Part shown: in pieces, positions 26,501 to 33,758 of the stretch
Layout of the letters: every line of letters begins with the position of its first letter
How positions within the stretch are numbered: position 1 is the stretch's first letter
From: DASXUX01 sp036504595
GTDB lineage: Bacteria; Planctomycetota; SZUA-567; H5-PLA8
Direction: 5' to 3'
Length of the DNA: 64,000 nucleotides
Assembly: GCA_036504595.1 (NCBI GenBank)
Contig: DASXUX010000050.1
Span: 39,721-103,720 of the forward strand
The notes under the pieces: model-generated
Database searches by the model: none
Told to the model about the DNA's origin: nothing
What the model saw: only the letters and a program-made list of their open reading frames with translations
Program-made: the position numbers and the translations under genes

Positions 26501-29500
26501 TCACGTGGGATCTGGCGAGCGGCGCGCCGTTGTGGTGGAAGCGCCAGCCCGACTGGCGGCCGACGCCCGCGGCCTTGACCAATAGCGACGGCAAACTGAT
26601 CAAGGTGTACGGTTGCCGCGATTCGGCAAAGAACGACCTGCTGGTCTGCACGTTTGACGCTCGGACGGGCGCCGAGCAAAACGCCGTAACCCTTGGCACG
26701 CGCGGCAACCAGATGGCCGCATGGTTCACACCGGATTCGTCGCGAGCGATTTACCGGGCCGAACACGGCCTGTTCTGCGTGGACGTACCGCAGATGAAGC
26801 CGCTCTGGCGCGCGCCAGGCCTGCGCCTGGAAATGCGCGGCGGTCCGCTCTTCTATGATGGCAACGTCTGGCGCTACATGGGCAGCGAAAACGGGTGGGG
26901 CAAGTTCTTTGCCATGTGGCTGGACCCGAACACCGGCAAGGAGATTCCCCTGAGCTGGACGTTCGCGGACAAACACACCGAGCAGCGCACACGCATCGAA
27001 GGCACCGCCCTTCCTGTAAACGGCGAATACATCGTGCTGACCGGCGAATGGGGCCGCGTCATTTCGCGTGTAAAGGTCCAGCCCGACAAAGGCGAGACCG
27101 TGTGGTCGGTCGAATGGCCGGTGCAGATGGTCTCCGGCTGCTTGATACAAGCTGCATTCTCCGGTGGCGATCGCTTCCACTTGCTGTATGCGCAGAGCCG
27201 CAACAATCAGGACGAGCTTATTCTGCGCACCTTCACGTGGGAGCACGGCCTGTTCGTGGGCGAGCAGACGCTGCCGGGGACGCCGCCGCGCTTGGAAGAC
27301 GGCACGATCTACGCCTCGACGATGCAGATGGGCTCACTGCTGCTTTATGCGGCGCGCGAAGGTGTCTTCGCGTTCTCCTCTGCGGCCGAGGCCGTCACCG
27401 AGGTGACATCAAAGCTGCGCGCGGAATTGACGTCGGCAGAAACTCCGGCGCAGCGGCGTTGCGATGTTCGGCGCTCGCTCGCCCATCTGGAACCCTCCTC
27501 GACGATGGCGTTTCTCGCCCCGCCCGACCTGCGCGTGGACGGCGATTTAAGCGAGTGGTCGAGTATCGAACCGCTGAAGCTTGAGACTGTGGATTCCTAC
27601 GTCCCGCTCAACCCGTCCGCAAAGTGGAACGGCAAGGACGACCTGAGCGCCCGCCTGTACGTGGCCTGGAATCTGGAGGGCCTGGCCCTTGCCGTTGACG
27701 TGACCGATGACGTCTGCTGCCCGCCGCAGGTTGGCGCTGACCTCAATAGCGGCGACAGCATTCGAGTCGTGGTAGACGCGCGGCCGGAACCCGGTTCCGC
27801 TCTGGACCGGGCGGAAAGCTTCGTCGCGTCGTTAGCCCTGGTCGGCGGTCGGCCGGTATTGGATCAGGAACACGGACAAGGCGACGACGCCGGGGCCGCG
27901 CAAGGGCACGTCACGCCTGCGCCCAACGGCAAAGGCTACCGCTACGAGATGCTCATTCCCTGGAGCATTCTGCGCAAAGACCCCAGCCAGCGGCCAGGGA
28001 CGACGCGGCAGTTGCAGTTGGGGGTTGCGATTTTTGACGACGATGGATCAGGCGTGAAAGGTGCAATGGAGCTTGGCGCTGGCGTCACTGTCGGTTCGTA
28101 CGGAACACTGGAAGTCGCCGTTCCGAACGCGCCCAATTTCTGCGTGCCGCGCTGGCTGACCGGCGTGACGCTGCTGGACGTGTCCCAGGAGAAGATCCAG
28201 CGCTACCGCAAGGTCATCGACCTGGTGCCGGACAGCGAAGAAGCATTCCGCTTCCTGCAACTCATTCTGCTCAGCAAGCGCGGCGCAGCGGCGGACAGCG
28301 AGCGCGCGGCCGAACTGGAAAGCTTCATCAAAAACCATACGGACTCCCGCTGCGCGTTGCGCGCGATCGCCCACTTGCGTTCCGTGTACCGCGCCATGGG
28401 CACCGCCAACCCGCAAGAGCGGCTGTCGAAGTTCCTGAGCGAGATCAAAGCGCCGGCCTCACTGCAACAAGCGGTCGCCAGCAACGGCTTCCGCTTCTGG
28501 GTTCTGCCTGACGCAAAACAACCGCCGCAGATGATCATGGTCCAGTTCTTCCCGCAGGCATCGTGGGCGCGCGGGCACCGCGCGTACTGGGGTTCGATCG
28601 CCGGCACGCAAGCCGCTCAGTGGGGCGTGCGCGAAGGCACCGTCGAGATGATGCGCATGGGCCAGGTGCCCAAGCCGGGCGTGTGGACGGAACTCACCAT
28701 CTCTCCGTTCGATCTGGGGTTGGACGGCGAGGTGAAAGAGATGGGCTTCACCGAACAGGGCGGCGTGGTGCATTTCGACCGCGCCGTTGTTGTCGTGGAG
28801 GGCAAGGAGAAGGTGTTCATCGACGACCAGTGGCCGGAGAAAATGCAGATCCGGCAGGAGGGCATGAAGTTCGTCGATCAGCCGAAGCACGATGGCGCCA
28901 AGGCGTGGACATTCGAAAGCATGAGCAGGGCCGGGTTCCACAACGCGCACCTGGTCATGGCGGACGGCTCGACCATGTTCAGCTTCGCCGGAACGACTCA
29001 GCAGACCAAGCCAGCGGCAGATCCAGCCAAGGATCAGGCCCTCTACCGAAAGGTCGCACAGATCATCTCGGATACGCCGGAAGGTATGTCGTTCCTGCAG
29101 CGCGCGCTGGACCTGCACACCGGTGACGGCAACGCCAAGAATGCGAAGTGCATCGATGAACTGCGCGCGTTCCTCAAGACCAATCCCTATACGCCCAACG
29201 CAATGAACATCCTGAAGATGCTCTACAACTTCTATGCCGCCATCGGCGAAAAGAACCCGCGCAGCAAGTGCGAGGATGTCATCATCGAATTCAGGCTTTC
29301 GCGCGATGTGAAGCGCGGCTTCTTCGCGGAGTTCGCGCCGGTGTGGTCGGAGTGGCAGGTGCTTGGACCTTTCGGCGCTCAAGGCGAGCGCCGCGGCATG
29401 GATCAGGTGATGGGCCCCGAGAAGGCCGTTGACCTGAACTTCAAGACCGTTGACGCCTCGGGCCGCGAGATCGGCTGGAAAAAGATCACCAATCTGCTCG

Positions 29501-29871
29501 ACGAAAAGAAGAAACCCTACCACGAGCCCATCGTTGATCTCTGCCGGCACATGTCGATCACGCGCACCGTCATGCAACGCGGCCCTTACTTCGGCTATGC
29601 GTATTCCAAGTTCACGGTTCCGACCAAGCGGCGCGCGCTGATGTTGTTTGGCGCGAACGAAATCGTCTCGATCTGGCTGAACGGCAAGCGCGTCGTCAAC
29701 GAACTGGAGACGCAGGTACAGAAGGACAAGGAAGCTGTGGACGTGCAACTCCGCAGCGGCGAAAACGAGGTTCTGATCAAGATCGGCGCCTCCCGCGACG
29801 GCCGCGGCCAGTTCGTCTTTCGCCTTTCCGACTTCGACGGCAGACCGTTCTCCGATGTCATCAACGAGTGA
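20509..29871 (+). CDS. Giant exported TPR / PQQ-propeller / CBM9-like mosaic protein
   Basis: 3120 residues from the ATG at 20509, preceded by TTGAGGTAGAC. A signal peptide (1-28, ending SHARAAE) is followed by: a concanavalin-like region (30-245); a galactose-binding-like sandwich with LLTIYVNNVPVYEDRED (260-425); TPR-rich helices (430-740); a second sandwich (755-910); more TPRs; a PQQ/WD-like beta-propeller (about 1390-1765, with VRAIELATGKPLWTRTWPPG and VAAVNAFSGEIKWVSTY); a TPR (1770-1830); a second propeller (1880-2290); a CBM9-like domain (2335-2540, LRVDGDLSEWSSI); and a C-terminal sandwich (2945-3120). It is stand-alone and probably binds glycans or organises proteins outside the inner membrane. 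Function unknown. A 65-bp inverted repeat is translated near residue 560. Confidence 0.85.
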   Translation: MRCPLVQRPFLLPFVLLVSVLASHARAAEIFERFTESLSKDWSLDLSTKSTGGTVTPTPTGILMKCEPRMHVLIKRELADPGNDAYPLDVNVLVRSQPGFEGPLLPGMTLLWDNANYLYTRISGDGHFFFGAVIGGVLKEQVLYHSVREIKPFEAKKAREAYVRILLTAHNAAFFNSHDGVNWHRAGESNGRPGPAGKAPKLILGRGWAGEGNAPQPELSNDWYPDKSKVLLGCMFANLRLTDKPLMPEPQPEITKQDTWEQTTAGLDVAGMPRAWSFLGPVQFNAQGKEWTRTPMAPDQSDDWSGPMNDPGGKAIKAGSWVRPEEEQDGHVDLGEHVGRASHSLGWARTEVDWPVAGEGLVWFGSSDLLTIYVNNVPVYEDREDSERRTLKDQCCIPVAFNKGKNVVKIRCRQTRGDLNFYLRMERNDPAYRVAVLEKMLSLFPDKTAGWRAPAARHEIISRLEQMRSYPAAIAACDKAIAAFADDDDNRLRALEAKFRLLEFLRDFEALTKAGEDYIAAYPSGVGADRAIRATLRGDALGGKGEAATARLKRYITQSSGLRPPTSPATKTAVREDCATSVDSIVDLYKHLAAAFQDAGDDERRCRVLEELATVPSVPADERARAALESACVRWDVERHKQAPQQPDESKLALAGKAMSLALAQLPTAKNPAVAALEADAKNDFLAKKPDRALGGYWGAMLLALCASSSEADVAPYLTLTKAFKLPEPKDKDGKPIADGTQYRKALWKALLPACGDVTWSGKWRFVGFRYEANNTIRTAMGPETDSNKADYGNGRRWVDMDLDADPDPDVFRGNHDHGIDLRKWSGNAQLGYVSRDFEVTEAGEKTLFVGASGAWLAWIDGAPVGENANNNAFRIEGDRLKLQLTPGKHRLLLKLEAPGEGAFLLRGRIGTQPELALHLYIQALLARQFPAALIERKKDLQWLTEFTFNGNKTPVGVPYGIAEVAGQLFSENAWQRLEPQCWAIDKMRDSNDNARQMATLRSLVRRIDTGGWYLEKSRQYADLALRYAGTLVCDGRAGAADAVLRDVANRCADLADAYCSAQISRGALRRDYGQSQTAQPFFDGILREKPGCWRAQHGRLAPGGAEWCRGYRPERLMLDTSHEVQAALDAVRRQLSAGGVEDIDRAMRNVADLLSSAPGSLTKVRDSPFYARFVGVREYIRSLLSSLPAETLGMYRKAVAPVSGRRLKTAMDLGEVPSLEVLANEFYYTPAAFTARNHAGNLHLDRGQFAQAASTFHVLLREIPPDDRSAMALALAKLARALASDGQDAAAERALERLRTEFASVEIKCGGQTQTGAALANRLQRMVAGSKPATDRPDDVPGQYATLLGGLCRTGVQKGAVVEPGPVVWAHELIPNAFLERTRNAFELDTRDHLPSYPVIASGIVYVSSFESVRAIELATGKPLWTRTWPPGMPPFKGMFNGYPLSCPTVTGGNVYLRAMESTASSLRCYAADSGKMRWNTGSAPNMRKMCWISDPAIAYGLAIALYLEPGDMNTHGLAAVDADTGRLRWKTALVTGNTGVRTGDQWLLSTLHMGPPAIDGGEVYVTTGLSSVAAVNAFSGEIKWVSTYPRLQFADRRSGQSGAGFDLRQCTLKAFSRGPQPALIADDLIIVAPKDANGVIAFERQSGTVRWRKELFDARFLIGLSGGNVLLADDTLTAVRLSNGTTAWEHPLVGQWLFGQPTLSGGQIYAPTDKELRRIDARSGCFIGSTPWDPRVGPLGNFIVTAERIVGVNDGTIAALGPASAKSVALPLYEARELETSGKLEAANERYGALLGSKDPSQVLQALLARTRILQRLGKRDEALAALQAIEQEPTALLSASNGLWQVKKDVFARALRSRLGEKVPPAPAPAGELNGLLSYAWHLPGENPRILRPQGSSDSFFVHSGSDLYCLRASDKLDLQWHNFIGPNVGQVAFGPSAIAAVSDFRITTLDRSTGESLGLPLSIKMEKPGFEIKPFEDASVGESTITAVSGLAFFTWDLASGAPLWWKRQPDWRPTPAALTNSDGKLIKVYGCRDSAKNDLLVCTFDARTGAEQNAVTLGTRGNQMAAWFTPDSSRAIYRAEHGLFCVDVPQMKPLWRAPGLRLEMRGGPLFYDGNVWRYMGSENGWGKFFAMWLDPNTGKEIPLSWTFADKHTEQRTRIEGTALPVNGEYIVLTGEWGRVISRVKVQPDKGETVWSVEWPVQMVSGCLIQAAFSGGDRFHLLYAQSRNNQDELILRTFTWEHGLFVGEQTLPGTPPRLEDGTIYASTMQMGSLLLYAAREGVFAFSSAAEAVTEVTSKLRAELTSAETPAQRRCDVRRSLAHLEPSSTMAFLAPPDLRVDGDLSEWSSIEPLKLETVDSYVPLNPSAKWNGKDDLSARLYVAWNLEGLALAVDVTDDVCCPPQVGADLNSGDSIRVVVDARPEPGSALDRAESFVASLALVGGRPVLDQEHGQGDDAGAAQGHVTPAPNGKGYRYEMLIPWSILRKDPSQRPGTTRQLQLGVAIFDDDGSGVKGAMELGAGVTVGSYGTLEVAVPNAPNFCVPRWLTGVTLLDVSQEKIQRYRKVIDLVPDSEEAFRFLQLILLSKRGAAADSERAAELESFIKNHTDSRCALRAIAHLRSVYRAMGTANPQERLSKFLSEIKAPASLQQAVASNGFRFWVLPDAKQPPQMIMVQFFPQASWARGHRAYWGSIAGTQAAQWGVREGTVEMMRMGQVPKPGVWTELTISPFDLGLDGEVKEMGFTEQGGVVHFDRAVVVVEGKEKVFIDDQWPEKMQIRQEGMKFVDQPKHDGAKAWTFESMSRAGFHNAHLVMADGSTMFSFAGTTQQTKPAADPAKDQALYRKVAQIISDTPEGMSFLQRALDLHTGDGNAKNAKCIDELRAFLKTNPYTPNAMNILKMLYNFYAAIGEKNPRSKCEDVIIEFRLSRDVKRGFFAEFAPVWSEWQVLGPFGAQGERRGMDQVMGPEKAVDLNFKTVDASGREIGWKKITNLLDEKKKPYHEPIVDLCRHMSITRTVMQRGPYFGYAYSKFTVPTKRRALMLFGANEIVSIWLNGKRVVNELETQVQKDKEAVDVQLRSGENEVLIKIGASRDGRGQFVFRLSDFDGRPFSDVINE
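22178..22242. repeat. Split GCAATCC mini-repeat translated in the giant gene
   Basis: Perfect 10-bp arms CGCAATCCTC and GAGGATTGCG, 45 bp apart, in frame. They encode a Ser/Pro/Thr-rich stretch (SSGLRPPTSPATKT) unlike the helical surroundings. The arms match the hairpins at 8171 and 61623. Confidence 0.65.
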
Positions 29872-29873
29872 CG

Positions 29874-29908
29874 GTGCTTGGTGAGTGGTACTTGGTGAGT
29901 GGTGGGCG
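29874..29908. repeat. Heptamer array GTGAGTG/GTACTTG
   Basis: Five units starting three bases after the stop of the giant gene. The array at 32471-32505 is its inverted copy (32 of 35 bases by eye); the pair brackets ubiE and the zinc-ribbon gene. Confidence 0.9.
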
Positions 29909-29943
29909 GCCGTCTAGGCGAAGACCATCCGGCTTGGAAGTCG

Positions 29944-30062
29944 TTTGGCCTGAAAGGCCTAAATATGAAAGCCCAGGGCAAGCGAGCAACGCGAGCGCCG
30001 CCCTGGGTCGCAGCGCCCCTAAATTTCGTCGCCCTGAAGGGGCAGCATAGAGCGCGCGCCGG
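29944..30062. repeat. Intergenic palindrome-rich repeat
   Basis: A run of short palindromes: GGCCTGAAAGGCC, AGCCCAGGGC paired with GCCCTGGGT, and GCCCCT..AGGGGC. This composition is common between genes of planctomycete-like bacteria. No gene is seen between the giant gene and ubiE. Confidence 0.6.
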
Positions 30063-30113
30063 GTGGTGACGATATAGCCTAGCCGACTCACCTGCAGACG
30101 ATGCGATTTCAGT

Positions 30114-30141
30114 ACTCAGCACTCATTACTCAGCACTTAAT
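30114..30141. repeat. Heptamer array ACTCAGC
   Basis: Four units. The TGA stop of ubiE (30130-30132) is inside, so the last residues of UbiE (IKC) are array-encoded. Confidence 0.8.
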
Positions 30142-30864
30142 TCCAACATAAAGATGCACCGCGCCGAATGAAAGCGAGACGGCGCGGATATCCCTCAAGC
30201 CGAGTTCTCGCATCAGCGCGCTCATTTCCTCCGGTCCGGCAAACGCTTGCACCGACTGCGGCAGATATCGGTACGCGTCCCCGGCAGTCTTCGCGATCAC
30301 ACGGCCGAGCAGCGGTAGAATCCGTCTGAAGTAAAACATGTAGAGCGGCCCGAAGAACCAGCCGGTCGGACGAGTAAATTCGAGCACCACGACTTTACCG
30401 CCCGGCCGTACCACGCGGATCATTTCCTGCAACCCGCTCCGCAAGCTGACGACATTGCGGATTCCGAATGCGACGCACGCCAACGCCGCAGACTCGTCAC
30501 GCAGTGGAAGCGCCAACGCATCCGCAAGCGCAAAGCTGACGTTCGCAATCTTCTTGCGCGCGATCTTCTCCAGCCCCAGCGATGCCATCTCCGGCGTAAA
30601 GTCCGTCGCCAGAACCCATGCTTGCGGAGCGGCGTCATGCATGGCTAAAGCTAGATCGCCCGTCCCCGCGCAGAGGTCCGCGATCAAGTCCCCCTCCCCC
30701 AGCCCGCGCGCCTCCCGCGCCGCAAGTTTTCGCCAGCGGATATCCAGCCCGAGCGACAGCAGGTGGTTGAGCAAGTCGTACCGCCGCGCGACGCGGGCGA
30801 ACATCTCGCGCGTCTCCGCGCCGGACTTTCCGCCGGGGTTGAGAGTAGCTGGTTCAGCGCTCAT
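30130..30864 (-). CDS. ubiE: Demethylmenaquinone/ubiquinone methyltransferase UbiE (MenG)
   Basis: 244 residues from the ATG at 30864, which has AGGAGGC six bases upstream. The SAM-binding motif I is LIADLCAGTGDLALAM; FARVARRYDLLNHLLSLGLD and the C-terminal YRYLPQSVQAFAGPEEM are diagnostic of UbiE/MenG, which methylates demethylmenaquinone (or the ubiquinone precursor). Menaquinone is likelier given the apparent lineage, but the sequence does not settle it. The start overlaps the end of a small upstream gene that reads only with a frameshift (30854-31013). The 3' end runs into a heptamer array that provides the stop. Confidence 0.93.
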   Translation of the reverse strand: MSAEPATLNPGGKSGAETREMFARVARRYDLLNHLLSLGLDIRWRKLAAREARGLGEGDLIADLCAGTGDLALAMHDAAPQAWVLATDFTPEMASLGLEKIARKKIANVSFALADALALPLRDESAALACVAFGIRNVVSLRSGLQEMIRVVRPGGKVVVLEFTRPTGWFFGPLYMFYFRRILPLLGRVIAKTAGDAYRYLPQSVQAFAGPEEMSALMRELGLRDIRAVSLSFGAVHLYVGIKC

Positions 30865-31013
30865 GGCTGCCTCCTGGCGCAAGGCGCTTCGGCCACAAGT
30901 TGCAGACGATGGCGACGGGGATGCAGAGGAAGCCGACACGCCAGCATTCCGCTGCCCACGTTCGCGCAAAGCAGAAACCACCACAAATCTTTTCGCGTGC
31001 CAAGGCTCGCCAT
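30854..31013 (-). pseudogene. Frameshifted small membrane protein gene before ubiE
   Basis: Two overlapping frames together give one plausible two-helix protein. From the ATG at 31013 the first frame reads KDLWWFLLCANVGSGMLAC. Near 30940 a +1 shift continues as VGFLCIPVAIVCNLWPKRL, ending at a TGA (30854-30856) ten bases inside ubiE. Both halves have the C/G-rich third codon positions of real genes here, especially the second. The stop overlaps the ubiE start, as in coupled operons. It could be a true pseudogene, a sequencing error or, less likely, a programmed shift. No function known. Confidence 0.55.
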
Positions 31014-31110
31014 GCCTCGATTATACCAGTACCCAAAGTCCGTGCAGGTCATGGCTAATACTTGCGCAAAAGCCCAATATACTGGATGCTACGCAAAACG
31101 AGGCGTTCTG

Positions 31111-32451
31111 ATGGAAATCCTCTACTGCGATACTTGCGGCACGCGCGTCCCGGACGAGGACTTCAAGGCCGGCACGGCCGTGCGCAACGCCGGCGGCCGG
31201 ACCCTCTGTGCCAAATGCGTCCAAGCTCAGCCCGTGTCCAAGACTCAAGCGGCTCCGCCATCCCGGAAGACCTCGTCCAGCAACGTCCTCAATCGCAACG
31301 CCGCCTCCACCGCCCATCTGAGCGCTACGCCCGCGCAGCGCCCGGCCGCAACAGCCCCACGCATTTCAACTGGCCAGCATGCAGCGCCCATGGCGCGAGA
31401 AGCCTCCGGTCGGGGAGCCGAGTCGGCGGCGACACCGCCAGGCACTCAAGTCTGGCTGTTCGGCGGAATCGGCGCGGGAATCGTGGGCATCATCATGATC
31501 GTCCTCGCACTGCGTGGAAGAACTCCGCCCCCTGAAAAGCCCGACGTGAAGCCGCCGTCCGCTATCACCGACAAGAAACAGGATGCGGGCAAGACGCTAG
31601 TCTCAGTAAAGGACGATGGGAAAAAAGCACAGCCCGATGCGATCGTCGTGCCGGTAAAGCCGGTCGCAGACACGCCGCCTGACAAGCCCGCCAACCCGCC
31701 GAAGCGAGACGAGAGCATTGAGGACTACCGCGAAGGCTACGCGGCTCGCAAATGGGCCGACGTGAAAAAGGCGGTGCAGAAGCCCGGCGTTTCTCCGGGC
31801 AGCGCCTACCGCCAAGTGAAAGAATTTGTGTCCAACTACAGCAGCACTGCTGCCGGCCGGGAAGCTGCGGCGATGCTGAAGGATCTGGCGAAAGACTTGC
31901 CTCCCAGCCCCACAGCCGAAACGACGATCGCCAACTATCGCCGAGACTACAAGCGCGACTCGCCCGCCCCCGGCTGGCGCTACCTGTGCAACAGCAAAGG
32001 CCAGATCGGAACGGCGGCAAATTACACCGAACTGGTCTGGAACAGCGACCACACATCCTACTGCGCTGACGCGAAGCAGTATCCGGCTGGAAACCGTCAG
32101 GGCTGGGCGGCGCTGCGCCCGGACGGAATCCATCCCGGGACGGGCATAGACCAAGGCGTGCCTTTCGAACACTTCGCCATCGCGGCCTACTCGGTGCCAG
32201 CCGGTAAAGAAGGAAAGATCGGAATCTCGGGAATGCTCCACCGCAACGACGGCGGCGGCACGGTCGAACTGCGCATCTTCGCCAATGATCAGCAAAAAGA
32301 ACAGTGCATCGTGAAGGGCCCGCCGTACGAGTTCACCATCGCGCTGGGAACGTTGAACGCCGGCGATACGATCTACGTCTGCGTGGGCCCCGACCGAAGC
32401 GACGGCAACGATACCTGCGGCTTCGACTTCACAATCTACCAAATAAAATGA
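31111..32451 (+). CDS. Zinc-ribbon membrane protein of unknown function
   Basis: 446 residues from the ATG at 31111. Residues 1-40 are a zinc ribbon with C6-x2-C9 and C33-x2-C36 (YCDTCGT, LCAKC). A Pro/Ala/Ser-rich linker leads to a single transmembrane helix at about 113-132 (FGGIGAGIVGIIMIVLAL), placing the ribbon in the cytoplasm. Residues 200-260 look helical (YREGYAARKWADVKKAV). The last 180 residues form a beta-rich domain (GWRYLCNSKGQIGTAANYTELVW) that I cannot name. It is divergent from the ubiE unit and followed by an array inverted relative to the one after the giant gene. Confidence 0.75.
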   Translation: MEILYCDTCGTRVPDEDFKAGTAVRNAGGRTLCAKCVQAQPVSKTQAAPPSRKTSSSNVLNRNAASTAHLSATPAQRPAATAPRISTGQHAAPMAREASGRGAESAATPPGTQVWLFGGIGAGIVGIIMIVLALRGRTPPPEKPDVKPPSAITDKKQDAGKTLVSVKDDGKKAQPDAIVVPVKPVADTPPDKPANPPKRDESIEDYREGYAARKWADVKKAVQKPGVSPGSAYRQVKEFVSNYSSTAAGREAAAMLKDLAKDLPPSPTAETTIANYRRDYKRDSPAPGWRYLCNSKGQIGTAANYTELVWNSDHTSYCADAKQYPAGNRQGWAALRPDGIHPGTGIDQGVPFEHFAIAAYSVPAGKEGKIGISGMLHRNDGGGTVELRIFANDQQKEQCIVKGPPYEFTIALGTLNAGDTIYVCVGPDRSDGNDTCGFDFTIYQIK

Positions 32452-32470
32452 GTGGCGAGCGGCTCTTCAC

Positions 32471-32505
32471 CGCTCACCACTCACCAAGTACCACTCATCA
32501 AGTAC
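32471..32505. repeat. Heptamer array CAAGTAC/CACTCAC
   Basis: Five units, the inverted counterpart of 29874-29908, lying between the convergent zinc-ribbon and SMP-30-like genes. Confidence 0.9.
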
Positions 32506-32508
32506 GAT

Positions 32509-33558
32509 CTATTTATCCAACTTGATGATCGACAGCGTCGCCGGCTGCTGATGCTTCGTGTTTTTGAATCCCGGGAACGGCCAATCCATGTTGGAGGCGA
32601 TGATCTCGTTGCCGCGCACCAAAGCCTCGCACGGCTGGTCAAGCCCGCCCGTTTTCTTGTCCGTCACGTCGGCGTTCTCGGCCAGAGTTTCAATCGTTCC
32701 GTCCGGGTTGACGATCTGAATCGCATTGGCCGACGAATCGGCGATGTAGATCTTGTCCGTTTTCACATCGCAAGCCATCCCGTCGCAGTTCGTGATCTTG
32801 CCTTTTGCGAACAGCTTGTTCGAAACCACCTTGCCGTCCTTATCGAACGTGACCTTAAACAGTTCGCCGTCACTGAACGTGCCCACGTAGAGGTTGCCTT
32901 TGCTGTCAAAGGTCAGCCCATCGGCGCCAAACGGCCAATCCTTGCGTGCGCTCTCAAACGTCGCGATGACGTGTGAGTCTTTCTCCAGCGGCGTCTTGAG
33001 CGTGATGTTTTCGTCGTCCAGTTTGAAGCGCATCACCGCGCTGCGCATCGTCGGCTTGAAGCCTTCAATGAGCACCGACTCTGTGAGGTAGATATAGTCG
33101 CCGCGTATCGCCACGCCATTGGCGACGTTGAAGCCGCTGGCGACCGGTACCATTTTCTCCACCTTCCCATTCTTGACGATGATCTTCCACAGCCGCGACT
33201 TCTGGTCCTTATCGACCATGTACTGCATGTCGGCCAGGTACAGGTTGCCGTCCGGCCCGCGCGCAATGCCCATCGGGCGGATGCGATCGATGCCCCTCGG
33301 CAGACCCGGGTAAGGCGTCGGGAATGCGTAGAAGATCTCGGCTTTGTTCTCTGGCGTGATGCGCATCAGCATCGGCGGCGACGTCTCGTCGTTGAAATTG
33401 GGCATCGAGACGATAATGCTGCCGTCCGGTTGCAGCGACATGCCATCCGGCGTGTTGCATGATGGCGGCAACTCAACGAGCAACTGGGCATCCTTGCTCC
33501 AACCGCTTAGCGCCAGCACACACACGACTGCCAGCGCGAACTTCGCACACTTGACCAT
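32509..33558 (-). CDS. Exported SMP-30/gluconolactonase-like beta-propeller
   Basis: 349 residues with a signal peptide (VKCAKFALAVVCVLALSGWS) and a very strong ribosome site (TAGGAGGGGG). Propeller blades are visible as repeated (D/N)GN-Y/L motifs: PDGNLYLADMQYM, GDYIYLTESV, SKGNLYVGTFSDG and KTDKIYIADSSANAIQIV. The family includes gluconolactonases and related sugar lactonases and needs a divalent metal; its catalytic residues cannot be assigned by eye. It is monocistronic, divergent from a Gfo/Idh/MocA gene, with a plausible promoter at 33606-33634. Confidence 0.82.
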   Translation of the reverse strand: MVKCAKFALAVVCVLALSGWSKDAQLLVELPPSCNTPDGMSLQPDGSIIVSMPNFNDETSPPMLMRITPENKAEIFYAFPTPYPGLPRGIDRIRPMGIARGPDGNLYLADMQYMVDKDQKSRLWKIIVKNGKVEKMVPVASGFNVANGVAIRGDYIYLTESVLIEGFKPTMRSAVMRFKLDDENITLKTPLEKDSHVIATFESARKDWPFGADGLTFDSKGNLYVGTFSDGELFKVTFDKDGKVVSNKLFAKGKITNCDGMACDVKTDKIYIADSSANAIQIVNPDGTIETLAENADVTDKKTGGLDQPCEALVRGNEIIASNMDWPFPGFKNTKHQQPATLSIIKLDK

Positions 33559-33605
33559 GTATGACCCCCTCCTAAAAAAAGTACGAGTTTGAAATTTCGT
33601 CTCTT

Positions 33606-33634
33606 GCCATAACCGCGTTTGGCGTTTCCGTCAA
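33606..33634 (-). promoter_or_regulatory. Candidate sigma-70-like promoter of the SMP-30-like gene
   Basis: On the minus strand TTGACG, 17 bases, TATGGC, about 48 bases upstream of the ATG. The -35 box is close to consensus and the -10 box partial. Confidence 0.4.
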
Positions 33635-33688
33635 GAGCGCGAAAACGCCCGGCGTTGGTCATTGTGCAACTGGGCCGAACCCGCCGTT

Positions 33689-33725
33689 GACTCCAGACTC
33701 CAGACTTCTAGACTCCAGACTTCCA
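33689..33725. repeat. Heptamer array GACTCCA
   Basis: Five units (two of 8 bp), located just upstream of the second Gfo/Idh gene's ribosome site. Confidence 0.85.
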
Positions 33726-33758
33726 GTTCCGCAACGTCAATCAAAGGAGCCCCGGACC

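Noticed and set aside
28459..29748. 429-codon antisense frame in the giant gene
   Set aside because: The giant gene is continuous and coding throughout with consistent codon bias; no motif in the antisense frame.
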